This document shows, piece after piece, positions 5,833 to 12,181 of a stretch of DNA of 12,673 nucleotides. Below the pieces are notes generated by a model that saw nothing but the letters and a program-made list of their open reading frames with translations, searched no databases and was not told the origin of the DNA. Source of the DNA: CAZRIT01 sp964600225 (GTDB taxonomy: Bacteria > Bacillota > Clostridia > Christensenellales > CAG-138); the NCBI GenBank assembly GCA_964600225.1, contig CAZRIT010000059.1, positions 1 to 12,673 on the forward strand. Reading direction: 5' to 3'. Every line of letters begins with the position of its first letter. Within the stretch, counting starts at the first letter, position 1. A program made the translations under genes and the position numbers.

Positions 5833-8751
5833 ATGCAGTACTATTTGGCAGTGGATATCGGCGCAACCAGCGGACGGCACATTTTGGCGCATTTGGAGGA
5901 CGGGAAGTTAATAACCGAGGAGGTCTACCGCTTCCAAACGCACAGCGCGCAAAAGCACGGCGCATGGGTATGGGAATGCGAAGCGCTGGCAGAGAACGTC
6001 ATCAAGGGCATGGCAGCCTGCAAAGAACCGGGTAAAATCCCCGCCATGATGGGTGTCAGCACCTGGGGCGCGGATTATGTGCTGCTCGATCGGCAGGGCA
6101 AGGTGCTTGGCGACGCGGCGGATTACCGCGACGAGATGGCGCTGGTGAACATGCTGTTTGAATCCGATAAAATCCTGTCGCCCACGGACTACTTTGCACG
6201 CACAGGCATCGGCAGGATGCCGTTTGATACCATATATCAGCTCATGGGCGTGCAGCGCATGTATCCGCATGTACTGGAACAGGCGGGCGCGCTGTTGATG
6301 GTGCCGTCGTTTATCAACTATCGGCTCACGGGCGTAATCTGCGAGGAATACACCAACGCCGTCACAACGGGGCTGATCAGCGCCGCCACGCAGACATGGG
6401 ATGAGGAAACCATCCGCGCCATGGGCTTCCCGCGCGATATCTTTATGGAGCTCAACGCGCCCGGCAAAATCGTGGGCCCGCTGTCCGAGGCCGTGCAGGC
6501 GCAGGTGGGCTTCAACTGCAATGTGGTGCTGACAGCCAGCCACGATACCACCAGCGCGTTCTTTGCCGTGCCCTCGCACGATCCCGACAGCGTCACGGTA
6601 TCCAGCGGCACATGGAGCATACTCGGCATCGTCAATGAGAAGCCTTTGACAACGCCCGAGACCATGGCGGCAGGCTTTACCAACGAGGGCGCGTACCCCA
6701 AGCGCTTCCGTTTATCCAAGAACATTGTGGGCATGTTCGTGCTGGAAAAGCTGCGCAGTCAGCTCAGTCAAGACGCAACCTACGACGATATCGTCGCTAT
6801 GGCGCAAAGCGCGGGCAATATCCGAAGCGTGGTGGATTTGACAAACCTGATGTATCTGCTGGCGGAGGACATGGCGGAAGCGATCAAAACGGAGTGCGCC
6901 GAAACGGGCCAGCAGGTGCCGCAGACGGACGGCGAGGTGTTCCGGGTGTTTTTCCACAGCCTCGTAACCCATTACAGCCGTGCGGTGGAAGCGCTGGAGC
7001 AGATCACGGGCCGCAGCTTTACCTCCTTCAACATCATCGGCGGCGGCAGCCGCAACGACTATGTCAACCGTTTGGCGGCCGATGCGCTGGGCATTCCCGT
7101 GCACGCGGGCCCGCCCGAGGCAACCGTTGCGGGCAACCTCATCTGCCAAATGATCGCGGGCGGCGAAATCAGCGGCATCGAAGAGGCGGCGGACGTGTGC
7201 GCCGCAAGTTTTGCCGTCAAGCACTATGAAAGCGGCATTGCGGATATCGACGGCATACCCTTCGGCGCCTACGCGCGGCGGCTTCGCCGCGAGGGCATCA
7301 AGGCCTGTCAGGGCATGGCGTTTCGCCATGGCGAACAATTTGCCGTTGCCGATGCGGGCGGCACGCGCATTATAACCAAGGCCGATCTGGAACGGGAATT
7401 CCCCGCCTATCACCTGATTTTTTCGGCGCGCGCAAACGTCAACGCCATCATCCGCACCGCACCGCGCTTTTGCGCGAAAGCCGCGCGCGCGGGCCGCACC
7501 GTGCCGCCCGTGCTGGACGACACCGCGCAGATCATCGGCCCTTCCCTGCGATTTTGTGACGGTTCCGACGCACGGCGCTTGGCGGGCATTCTCAAGCGCG
7601 ACAACGCCTGCCTGCTGCGCGACGGGCAGCAATCGGGCGTGCTTGCGGTGGGACGCACCCTGGAGCAGGCGCTGGCGGCGACGCTCATTGCGGAAAAATC
7701 GGTGCAGGCGCTCGACGAGGGCGCGCTCATCGGCGGTGCAAAGCCGCTGTCTAAGCCCTTTGCATGGCTGATGCATCGTCTGTATAACGCAGGCTACGCC
7801 AAGATGGACGAAAAGACGCCCGTGCTGAACGCCGATGGTTTTTCGTACGCCATATCCGAAAAGGAGATGGCCTTGCGGGAGCAGGTCGTTGCGTGCGGCA
7901 AGCGCCTGCGCGCAGCCAACCTGGTGCAGGGCACATGGGGCAACATATCCGTGCGGCTGGACGATACCTACATGCTGGTCACGCCCTCGGGCCTCGACTA
8001 CGAACGCTTGACGCCGTATGAAATCGTCCGTGTAAACATGCAAACGCTGGAATATGCGGGCAACATACGGCCCACTACCGAAAAATCCATCCACGCGGCA
8101 TTGCTGCTTTCCGCACCGCAGGCCAACTGCGTCATCCACTCCCACTCGGTCAACTGCAGCGTGTTCGCCGCAGCCAAGCAGGGATTGCCCGTCATCCGTG
8201 ACGAGGATCGGGCGCTGTTGGGCACAGTGGTTCCCTACTCCAAGTCCGCCATCCCCGGCAGCAACCGATTGCGGGATGCCATTGTGGCGGCCATGGGCAA
8301 CGACGGCGCTGGCTGCATCATGGGCAACCACGGCATGCTTGTGCGCGGCGTTTCCATCGACAACGCATTCGACCAGTGCCGCGCCATGGAGCGCGCCGCC
8401 CGCGCCTATCTGGACAAATGCAGGGCCGAGCAAGCCGACGACCCGAAAAACGGCGGCAAGCGGAAGGCTTACGAGGCGGAGATCGATACGCCCGTTGGCA
8501 GGGTGACCGCGCGATTGACCATTGACCGCGCAAAGAATCCCATCGAGGGCGACTTTTCGGCCATGAACAACACCATTCCGCTCAGCGACGTTGTCATGAC
8601 GGCGGATGGCTTCACTGCAAAGACCATGTTTAAGGCCGCGTTCCTCAAGCTGCCCGTCGACCTCACCTGCCGATTCGATGGCGATAACCTGTGCGGAAAT
8701 GCGGAAACGAGCATGGGCGGGCTGGTGTTCACCGCAACGCCCTGCGATTGA
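5833..8751 (+). CDS. Rhamnulokinase / class II aldolase fusion (kinase, pseudo-aldolase, aldolase, beta-rich tail)
   Basis: A 972-residue chain starting at ATG 5833 behind AAGGAG; the open frame further upstream is antisense to the AraC gene. Residues 1-470 are an FGGY kinase of the RhaB type: the ATP loop DIGATSGRHI near 8-17, HDTTSAF near 237, and IIGGGSRNDYVNRLAADALG near 400-420. It would phosphorylate L-rhamnulose. About 475-670 is a class II aldolase-like domain that has lost its metal site: the usual HxH is RTA (NAIIRTAPRF) and the later His is replaced (LLRDGQQSGVLAVG). About 676-875 is a second class II aldolase with an intact site: GTWGNIS with Asn704, TPSG, Glu750, His769 and His771 (IHSHS), His833 (GNHG). 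The Glu-to-first-His spacing of 19 equals that of L-fuculose-phosphate aldolase. About 876-972 is a beta-rich domain of unknown role. Predicted output is DHAP and L-lactaldehyde. The separate isomerase is not in the window. A fuculose-type or other deoxyketose substrate remains possible. Confidence 0.92.
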   Translation: MQYYLAVDIGATSGRHILAHLEDGKLITEEVYRFQTHSAQKHGAWVWECEALAENVIKGMAACKEPGKIPAMMGVSTWGADYVLLDRQGKVLGDAADYRDEMALVNMLFESDKILSPTDYFARTGIGRMPFDTIYQLMGVQRMYPHVLEQAGALLMVPSFINYRLTGVICEEYTNAVTTGLISAATQTWDEETIRAMGFPRDIFMELNAPGKIVGPLSEAVQAQVGFNCNVVLTASHDTTSAFFAVPSHDPDSVTVSSGTWSILGIVNEKPLTTPETMAAGFTNEGAYPKRFRLSKNIVGMFVLEKLRSQLSQDATYDDIVAMAQSAGNIRSVVDLTNLMYLLAEDMAEAIKTECAETGQQVPQTDGEVFRVFFHSLVTHYSRAVEALEQITGRSFTSFNIIGGGSRNDYVNRLAADALGIPVHAGPPEATVAGNLICQMIAGGEISGIEEAADVCAASFAVKHYESGIADIDGIPFGAYARRLRREGIKACQGMAFRHGEQFAVADAGGTRIITKADLEREFPAYHLIFSARANVNAIIRTAPRFCAKAARAGRTVPPVLDDTAQIIGPSLRFCDGSDARRLAGILKRDNACLLRDGQQSGVLAVGRTLEQALAATLIAEKSVQALDEGALIGGAKPLSKPFAWLMHRLYNAGYAKMDEKTPVLNADGFSYAISEKEMALREQVVACGKRLRAANLVQGTWGNISVRLDDTYMLVTPSGLDYERLTPYEIVRVNMQTLEYAGNIRPTTEKSIHAALLLSAPQANCVIHSHSVNCSVFAAAKQGLPVIRDEDRALLGTVVPYSKSAIPGSNRLRDAIVAAMGNDGAGCIMGNHGMLVRGVSIDNAFDQCRAMERAARAYLDKCRAEQADDPKNGGKRKAYEAEIDTPVGRVTARLTIDRAKNPIEGDFSAMNNTIPLSDVVMTADGFTAKTMFKAAFLKLPVDLTCRFDGDNLCGNAETSMGGLVFTATPCD

Positions 8752-8756
8752 ACCGC

Positions 8757-8780
8757 GCGGGCAATTGCGAGGCAACCCGC
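8757..8780 (+). terminator. Hairpin after the fusion gene, weak terminator candidate
   Basis: GCGGG (8757-8761), bulge CAA, TTGC, loop GAG, GCAA, CCCGC (8776-8780): nine paired bases with one 3-base bulge, starting 6 bases after the stop codon. The following ATTGTCTAATC is not a real U tract, so termination would be weak. Confidence 0.3.
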
Positions 8781-8791
8781 ATTGTCTAATC

Positions 8792-8884
8792 AACATACGG
8801 CGTGAAACAGAACGGCTGATCATCCGACCGCTGCACGGTCAGGATTCTGTCGCGTTCTTCGCAGACTGCGAAACTGCCTGTTGA
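8792..8884 (+). pseudogene. Remnant of a GNAT acetyltransferase N-terminus
   Basis: The frame reads NIRRETERLIIRPLHGQDSV followed by AFFADCETAC and a TGA at 8882-8884. The sequence ETERLIIRPL, followed by a short helix beginning with an acidic residue, is the standard beginning of RimJ/RimL-type GNAT acetyltransferases. Only about 30 codons remain, there is no usable start codon or ribosome binding site, and the acetyl-CoA motif is absent. It ends exactly where the TetR promoter begins (its stop overlaps TTGACA), so the rest of the gene was probably deleted when the downstream operon was joined here. The fragment is short, so chance similarity cannot be excluded. Confidence 0.45.
8858..8872. 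repeat. 15-bp perfect palindrome upstream of the TetR promoter, operator candidate
   Basis: TTCGCAG-A-CTGCGAA, two perfect 7-base arms around one base, ends 8 bases upstream of the -35 box. The position suits a regulator-binding site. It also falls inside the GNAT remnant, so it could be coincidental coding sequence. Confidence 0.35.
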
Positions 8885-8908
8885 CAAAACCGCAGAGTCT
8901 CATATAAT
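8881..8908 (+). promoter_or_regulatory. Perfect-consensus sigma-A promoter of the TetR-SCP2-M24 operon
   Basis: TTGACA (8881-8886), 16-base spacer, TATAAT (8903-8908). Both hexamers match consensus exactly. Transcription should start near 8914-8916, leaving a leader of only about 28 bases before the ATG at 8943. A promoter this strong implies tight repression, which fits the inverted repeat over the start site. Confidence 0.85.
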
Positions 8909-8910
8909 TG

Positions 8911-8937
8911 AATTATCGAATATTGCATTGGATAATT
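8911..8937. promoter_or_regulatory. Inverted repeat over the transcription start, probable TetR operator
   Basis: AATTATC (8911-8917) and GATAATT (8931-8937) are perfect 7-base inverted arms separated by 13 bases. They cover the expected transcription start and the region just before the start codon of the TetR gene, the normal place for autorepression. Confidence 0.5.
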
Positions 8938-8942
8938 TGTTT

Positions 8943-9524
8943 ATGAGAAAACGCATTGAAAACGAACGCATCATGGAAGCGGCGGTCAGCTGCTTTTCCC
9001 GATACGGCTATAAGAAAACCACGCTCGAGGATGTTGCGGGGGAACTCGGCATTCTTGCCAGCAGCATGTATGCCTATGCGCAAAGCAAGCGAGACCTGTA
9101 CGAACAGGCCGTACGCTATGTGTTGCTGCGCTGGCAGAACCGCGTCAAGGATGCTGTTGCAAGCGTCGGCTCTCCGCAGGAGAAGCTCCTGACGCTCATG
9201 CGCACAGCGCTGACGTATCTTGGCAGCGACGCGGATTTTTGCGCGCTGCTCAAAAACGACCCTTCCATCTTCCCCATGTTCCCCACGGTGGATCCATACG
9301 AGGAGATCAACCTGGAATCGGTTGCCATGATCGAACGTATACTGCTTTCGGGCGTCGAGAACGGAACGTTTCGCACAATGGACGCCCATGCTGCGGCCGA
9401 AGTGATTTTTTCGATGTACAAAAGCTTCATCATCCACGCGTATGTGCAGGGCGAATCCGAGTATCTGGAGCAGTACATGGAAACCGCCATCGATCTGATC
9501 GTCAACGGCATTGATTGCAAGTAA
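8943..9524 (+). CDS. TetR-family transcriptional repressor
   Basis: A 193-residue protein with the TetR N-terminal DNA-binding domain: IMEAAVSCFSRYGYKKTTLE at about residues 10-29 and the helix-turn-helix continuing through VAGELGILASSMYAYAQSKR to about 50, followed by a helical ligand-binding domain typical in length. The ATG at 8943 is preferred; an in-frame TTG at 8928 would add five residues. Neither has a Shine-Dalgarno sequence, which is unusual beside the strong sites of the neighbouring genes. It is preceded by a perfect sigma-A promoter overlapped by an inverted repeat, so autorepression is likely. The two downstream genes on the same strand, SCP2-like and M24, are its probable targets. 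The ligand is unknown; lipid or fatty-acid-like molecules would fit the SCP2 neighbour, but that is a guess. Confidence 0.87.
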   Translation: MRKRIENERIMEAAVSCFSRYGYKKTTLEDVAGELGILASSMYAYAQSKRDLYEQAVRYVLLRWQNRVKDAVASVGSPQEKLLTLMRTALTYLGSDADFCALLKNDPSIFPMFPTVDPYEEINLESVAMIERILLSGVENGTFRTMDAHAAAEVIFSMYKSFIIHAYVQGESEYLEQYMETAIDLIVNGIDCK

Positions 9525-9525
9525 G

Positions 9526-9545
9526 CGGCGCGCATGCGCCGTTTT
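9526..9545 (+). terminator. Short GC hairpin between TetR and SCP2 genes (terminator or attenuator)
   Basis: CGGCGC (9526-9531), loop GCAT, GCGCCG (9536-9541), then TTTT. It starts immediately after the TetR stop. The 6-bp stem and only four T residues suggest partial termination, letting some transcription pass into the SCP2 and M24 genes. Confidence 0.5.
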
Positions 9546-9576
9546 GCATATCACATAAACCGAAAGGAGCAACAAC

Positions 9577-9972
9577 ATGGCAGTCCGTTATCTATCCGCC
9601 GAATGGCGCGACGAGGTCGAGCTGAGACTTAAACAGGAGTTAACGCCCGATAAGATGCACAACCTGACCTCCTCCATGAACAACAAGTACCTGAACTGTC
9701 CCGATGGCGGCGAACAATTCTTTTATGTTGGCTTCAAAGACGGCGCGGTGGATTCCGTACAGACGGGCGATGGCAGCGGCCCTGCGGCGGAGTTTGTCAT
9801 CAGTGGCGATTACGAGGTGTTTGCGCGCATCAGCCGCGCGGAGCTCGGCTCGCAAAAAGCCCTGATGAGCGGGCAGCTCAAGCTTAAGGGCAATATGGTC
9901 AAAGCGCTCAAGCTTGCATCGCTGTGCGACCGTCTCAACAAGGTCATTGCAACCATTCCGACCGAATTTTGA
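9577..9972 (+). CDS. SCP2-like sterol/lipid-binding domain protein
   Basis: A single-domain protein of 131 residues, the usual size of a stand-alone bacterial SCP2 domain. It starts at ATG 9577 with AAAGGAG 8 bases upstream. The C-terminal part LMSGQLKLKGNMVKALKLAS (about residues 96-115) is the typical SCP2 ending, where a strand and helix close the hydrophobic tunnel; AEFVISGDYEVFARI in the middle is a characteristic strand-turn-helix. SCP2 domains bind hydrophobic ligands such as fatty acyl chains; in bacteria the physiological ligand is mostly unknown. There is no signal peptide, so it acts in the cytoplasm. It is followed after 12 bases by the M24 gene and preceded by the TetR gene, so it may bind or present the ligand that the operon senses or processes. 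Confidence 0.85.
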   Translation: MAVRYLSAEWRDEVELRLKQELTPDKMHNLTSSMNNKYLNCPDGGEQFFYVGFKDGAVDSVQTGDGSGPAAEFVISGDYEVFARISRAELGSQKALMSGQLKLKGNMVKALKLASLCDRLNKVIATIPTEF

Positions 9973-9984
9973 GGAGGAACCATT

Positions 9985-11202
9985 ATGCTGCTTGATAAAA
10001 ACGATCCGTATTATATCGATTTCCCGGGACGCATCCGTGCCATTCAACAGGGCATGGCCAAGGAGAATATTGATGTATACCTTGGCTCCCGCCTGCGCAC
10101 GATGAGCTGGACGACTGATGCGTTCTTCCCATGGCGCAGCTTCATCGTCATCCCCGCGGAAGGGCTGCCCACCGCGTTTACGTTCGTCATCGACGCCGCG
10201 CGCGCCATGGACGACAGCTGGCTGGATGAGGATCATGTGCTGGGCTTTGCGCCGATGGGCGGGCAGGATCAAATTGCGCTGATTGCGGATATGATCAGCG
10301 AACTGCTGCCGCACGGCGGCCGCGTCGGCGTAGAATCGGGCATGTCCAACTACACGCCCGAGGGCTTTTTGACGCATTATGAATACATGCGCTTTGCCGA
10401 GGCGCTGCCCGACTGCACGCTGGTCAATGCGCATCACATTGTGGACGAACTGGCCATGATCAAGGATATCGGCACCATCAACCGCTTCCGCAAAGCTTCC
10501 GAAATTGTGGATGCGGGCCATGTGGCCGTATATGAAGCCATCCGAAACGGCGGCTGGCAGGGCATGACCGAAAGCGATATTGCAGGGCTTGCCGCCTACG
10601 CCATGCGCAAGGCCGGCTCCGTGTGGGAATGGTCCTTCACGGGCGGCAACGAGATTGCGGCAGGGTACCGCACGGGCCTTGCGGGCGGCGCATGCACGCC
10701 TGCGTCGCTCAAAAAAATCGAAGCGGGCGAGCCCTTGATGGTGGACATTCATGCGTTGTATCGACTCGCGTGCGGCGATCACAGTCACAACTACCTGATC
10801 GGCCCCGCCACCGAGCGGCAGAAGTGGCACGCCAAAAACTTTGTGGACATTGTCGACCTGACGCTCAAAACCTACAAAGCGGGTGTGACGCCATCGGGTC
10901 TGGCGGACGAGATGATGCGCTTTGCCGAGGACCGCGGCTTTTCCGATTTTATGGTACCCGGCTTTGAACACGGCATCGGCATGCTGGGCGACGAGTGGCG
11001 CATCGGCAAGAACGACGGGCCGTTCCCCTACTGGACCAACCCCGAGCACGTCTATCGCGAAAACGAGGTGCTCATCTGCGCCATGCAGTACGCCTGTCCC
11101 GAGGAGGATATCGGCTTCCGCTATGAAAACCCCATCCTGATACAGAAAAACGGCTGCGAATACATGAGTAAGTTCCCTCTGGCTGTGGACGTCATCGAAT
11201 AA
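9985..11202 (+). CDS. M24-family (creatinase/aminopeptidase P fold) protein with an altered metal site
   Basis: A 405-residue protein starting at ATG 9985 behind GAGGAGG at 8 bases. The N-terminal domain (to about 150) has the creatinase-type fold seen in aminopeptidase P, prolidase and creatinase; the catalytic pita-bread domain follows from about 155. Of the five usual metal ligands, Asp254 and Asp265 (VDIHA...CGD, spacing 11 as expected), His329 (GFEHGIGM) and Glu381 (FRYENPIL) are seen. The fourth, normally the Glu of a TIEP-like motif, is Gln368 in ICAMQYACPEED. This points to a non-canonical or metal-free activity such as creatinase- or ectoine hydrolase-like C-N cleavage, rather than Xaa-Pro peptidase activity. 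There is no signal peptide. Last gene of the TetR-SCP2-M24 operon, followed by a strong hairpin. Substrate unknown. Confidence 0.85.
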   Translation: MLLDKNDPYYIDFPGRIRAIQQGMAKENIDVYLGSRLRTMSWTTDAFFPWRSFIVIPAEGLPTAFTFVIDAARAMDDSWLDEDHVLGFAPMGGQDQIALIADMISELLPHGGRVGVESGMSNYTPEGFLTHYEYMRFAEALPDCTLVNAHHIVDELAMIKDIGTINRFRKASEIVDAGHVAVYEAIRNGGWQGMTESDIAGLAAYAMRKAGSVWEWSFTGGNEIAAGYRTGLAGGACTPASLKKIEAGEPLMVDIHALYRLACGDHSHNYLIGPATERQKWHAKNFVDIVDLTLKTYKAGVTPSGLADEMMRFAEDRGFSDFMVPGFEHGIGMLGDEWRIGKNDGPFPYWTNPEHVYRENEVLICAMQYACPEEDIGFRYENPILIQKNGCEYMSKFPLAVDVIE

Positions 11203-11218
11203 CCGCACATGGCTAAAC

Positions 11219-11258
11219 AAACGGCCGCGGGCGGAGCAATCTCCGTCCACGGCCGTTT
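11219..11258. terminator. Bidirectional terminator between convergent operons
   Basis: AAACGGCCG (11219-11227) pairs with CGGCCGTTT (11250-11258); after one C-A mismatch GGGCGGAG pairs with CTCCGTCC around a CAAT loop. That gives 17 pairs with one G-U. Short T-rich tails exist on both sides (TTTAGTTGATT on plus, TTTGTTTAG on minus). It lies between the ends of the M24 gene (plus) and the histidine kinase gene (minus). Confidence 0.82.
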
Positions 11259-11287
11259 AGTTGATTCATGTAACTGCAAAACAGTGT

Positions 11288-12172
11288 TTAGGGAAACCAA
11301 ACCGTGATAAACAGCCGCCCGTCGCGATAATCGGCTGAGATACTGCCGCCCATGCGCTCCGTCAACAGCTTTGCAATCGACAATCCGAGCCCTGTGGCGT
11401 TCCTGCCCGTTTCCACGGTATAGAAGCGGTCGAACAGCCGTGCGGTCATCACCGCGTCCAGCGCTTTGGCGGCGTTGGCGAACACAATCCGCCCCGTATC
11501 GTCCATACAAACCTCGAAATCCCCGTCGCTGTACTTTTGCGCATTGGACAGGATGTTGCCGAATATCCGCATGAGCGCGGAGCGGTTCAGCATCCGCTCC
11601 ACGCGCTCTGTCGGCAGCGAGATGCGTGGCTCGATGCCCTGCTCGCTCAATGCGCTGTACGCAGCGGCCAGGCTTTCCTCCAATACGCCGTCCACCGAAA
11701 GGCGCTCGAGCGATTCATCCCTGACCGAGGTGATGATGGAATAGGTGAACAGCTCCTCCACCAGTTGCTTGAGCACTTCGGTGCGGTTGCCGATGATGGC
11801 GAGGTAGCGGGCCGCCGCGGTGGATTGCTCCTCCTGTTCCAGCAGCGTCAGATACCCGCATATGGCCGTCAGCGGCGTGCGCAGATCGTGCGAGATGTTG
11901 GCGACGGCCTCCTTCAGTTCCGCGTCGCCGCGGCGGAACCGATGGCGATCGGCCCGCAGCGCCCGAAGCTGCACATTGATGGCCGCGGCAAAGGCGCGCA
12001 CATGCGGATCGCGCACGGATACGTCGATGAGCGTGTTGGTCTCCTCCCCCAGCCTGTCGGCAAGGGCGGATGCCATCTCGTCCATGGCGCGCCGCAGCAT
12101 GCACAGCTTTACGCAAAGCAATATGACAGCAATCCCCAATGCACCCGACAGCACCCAGCCCCACGCCAACAT
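11288..12172 (-). CDS. Sensor histidine kinase with short N-terminal membrane anchor
   Basis: A 294-residue kinase. One hydrophobic helix (about 5-25) with almost nothing outside is followed by a coiled region with an Arg-rich segment, then the phosphoacceptor motif ISHDLRTPLTAICGYL with His95, the N box (NILSNAQKYSDGD, 206-218), LFDRFYTVETGRNATGLGLS (246-265, F and G2 boxes) and MGGSI. The G1 motif is not the usual DxGxG. Such kinases lack a real extracellular sensor and usually sense through a partner membrane protein. The ATG at 12172 has GAGG 6 bases upstream, overlapping the stop codon of an ABC-2 permease (TAGAGG), so they are translationally coupled. A response regulator and ATP-binding subunit are expected to the right, beyond the window. 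Confidence 0.9.
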   Translation of the reverse strand: MLAWGWVLSGALGIAVILLCVKLCMLRRAMDEMASALADRLGEETNTLIDVSVRDPHVRAFAAAINVQLRALRADRHRFRRGDAELKEAVANISHDLRTPLTAICGYLTLLEQEEQSTAAARYLAIIGNRTEVLKQLVEELFTYSIITSVRDESLERLSVDGVLEESLAAAYSALSEQGIEPRISLPTERVERMLNRSALMRIFGNILSNAQKYSDGDFEVCMDDTGRIVFANAAKALDAVMTARLFDRFYTVETGRNATGLGLSIAKLLTERMGGSISADYRDGRLFITVWFP

Positions 12173-12181
12173 ACAATACCT

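Noticed and set aside
6712..8823. A 703-residue open frame antisense to the kinase-aldolase gene
   Set aside because: Rich in His, Arg and Gln with no recognisable domain; a by-product of GC-rich codon use on the real strand.
9640..11250. A 536-residue open frame antisense to the SCP2 and M24 genes
   Set aside because: Composition typical of an antisense shadow, no domain, no ribosome binding site, and it spans two real genes.
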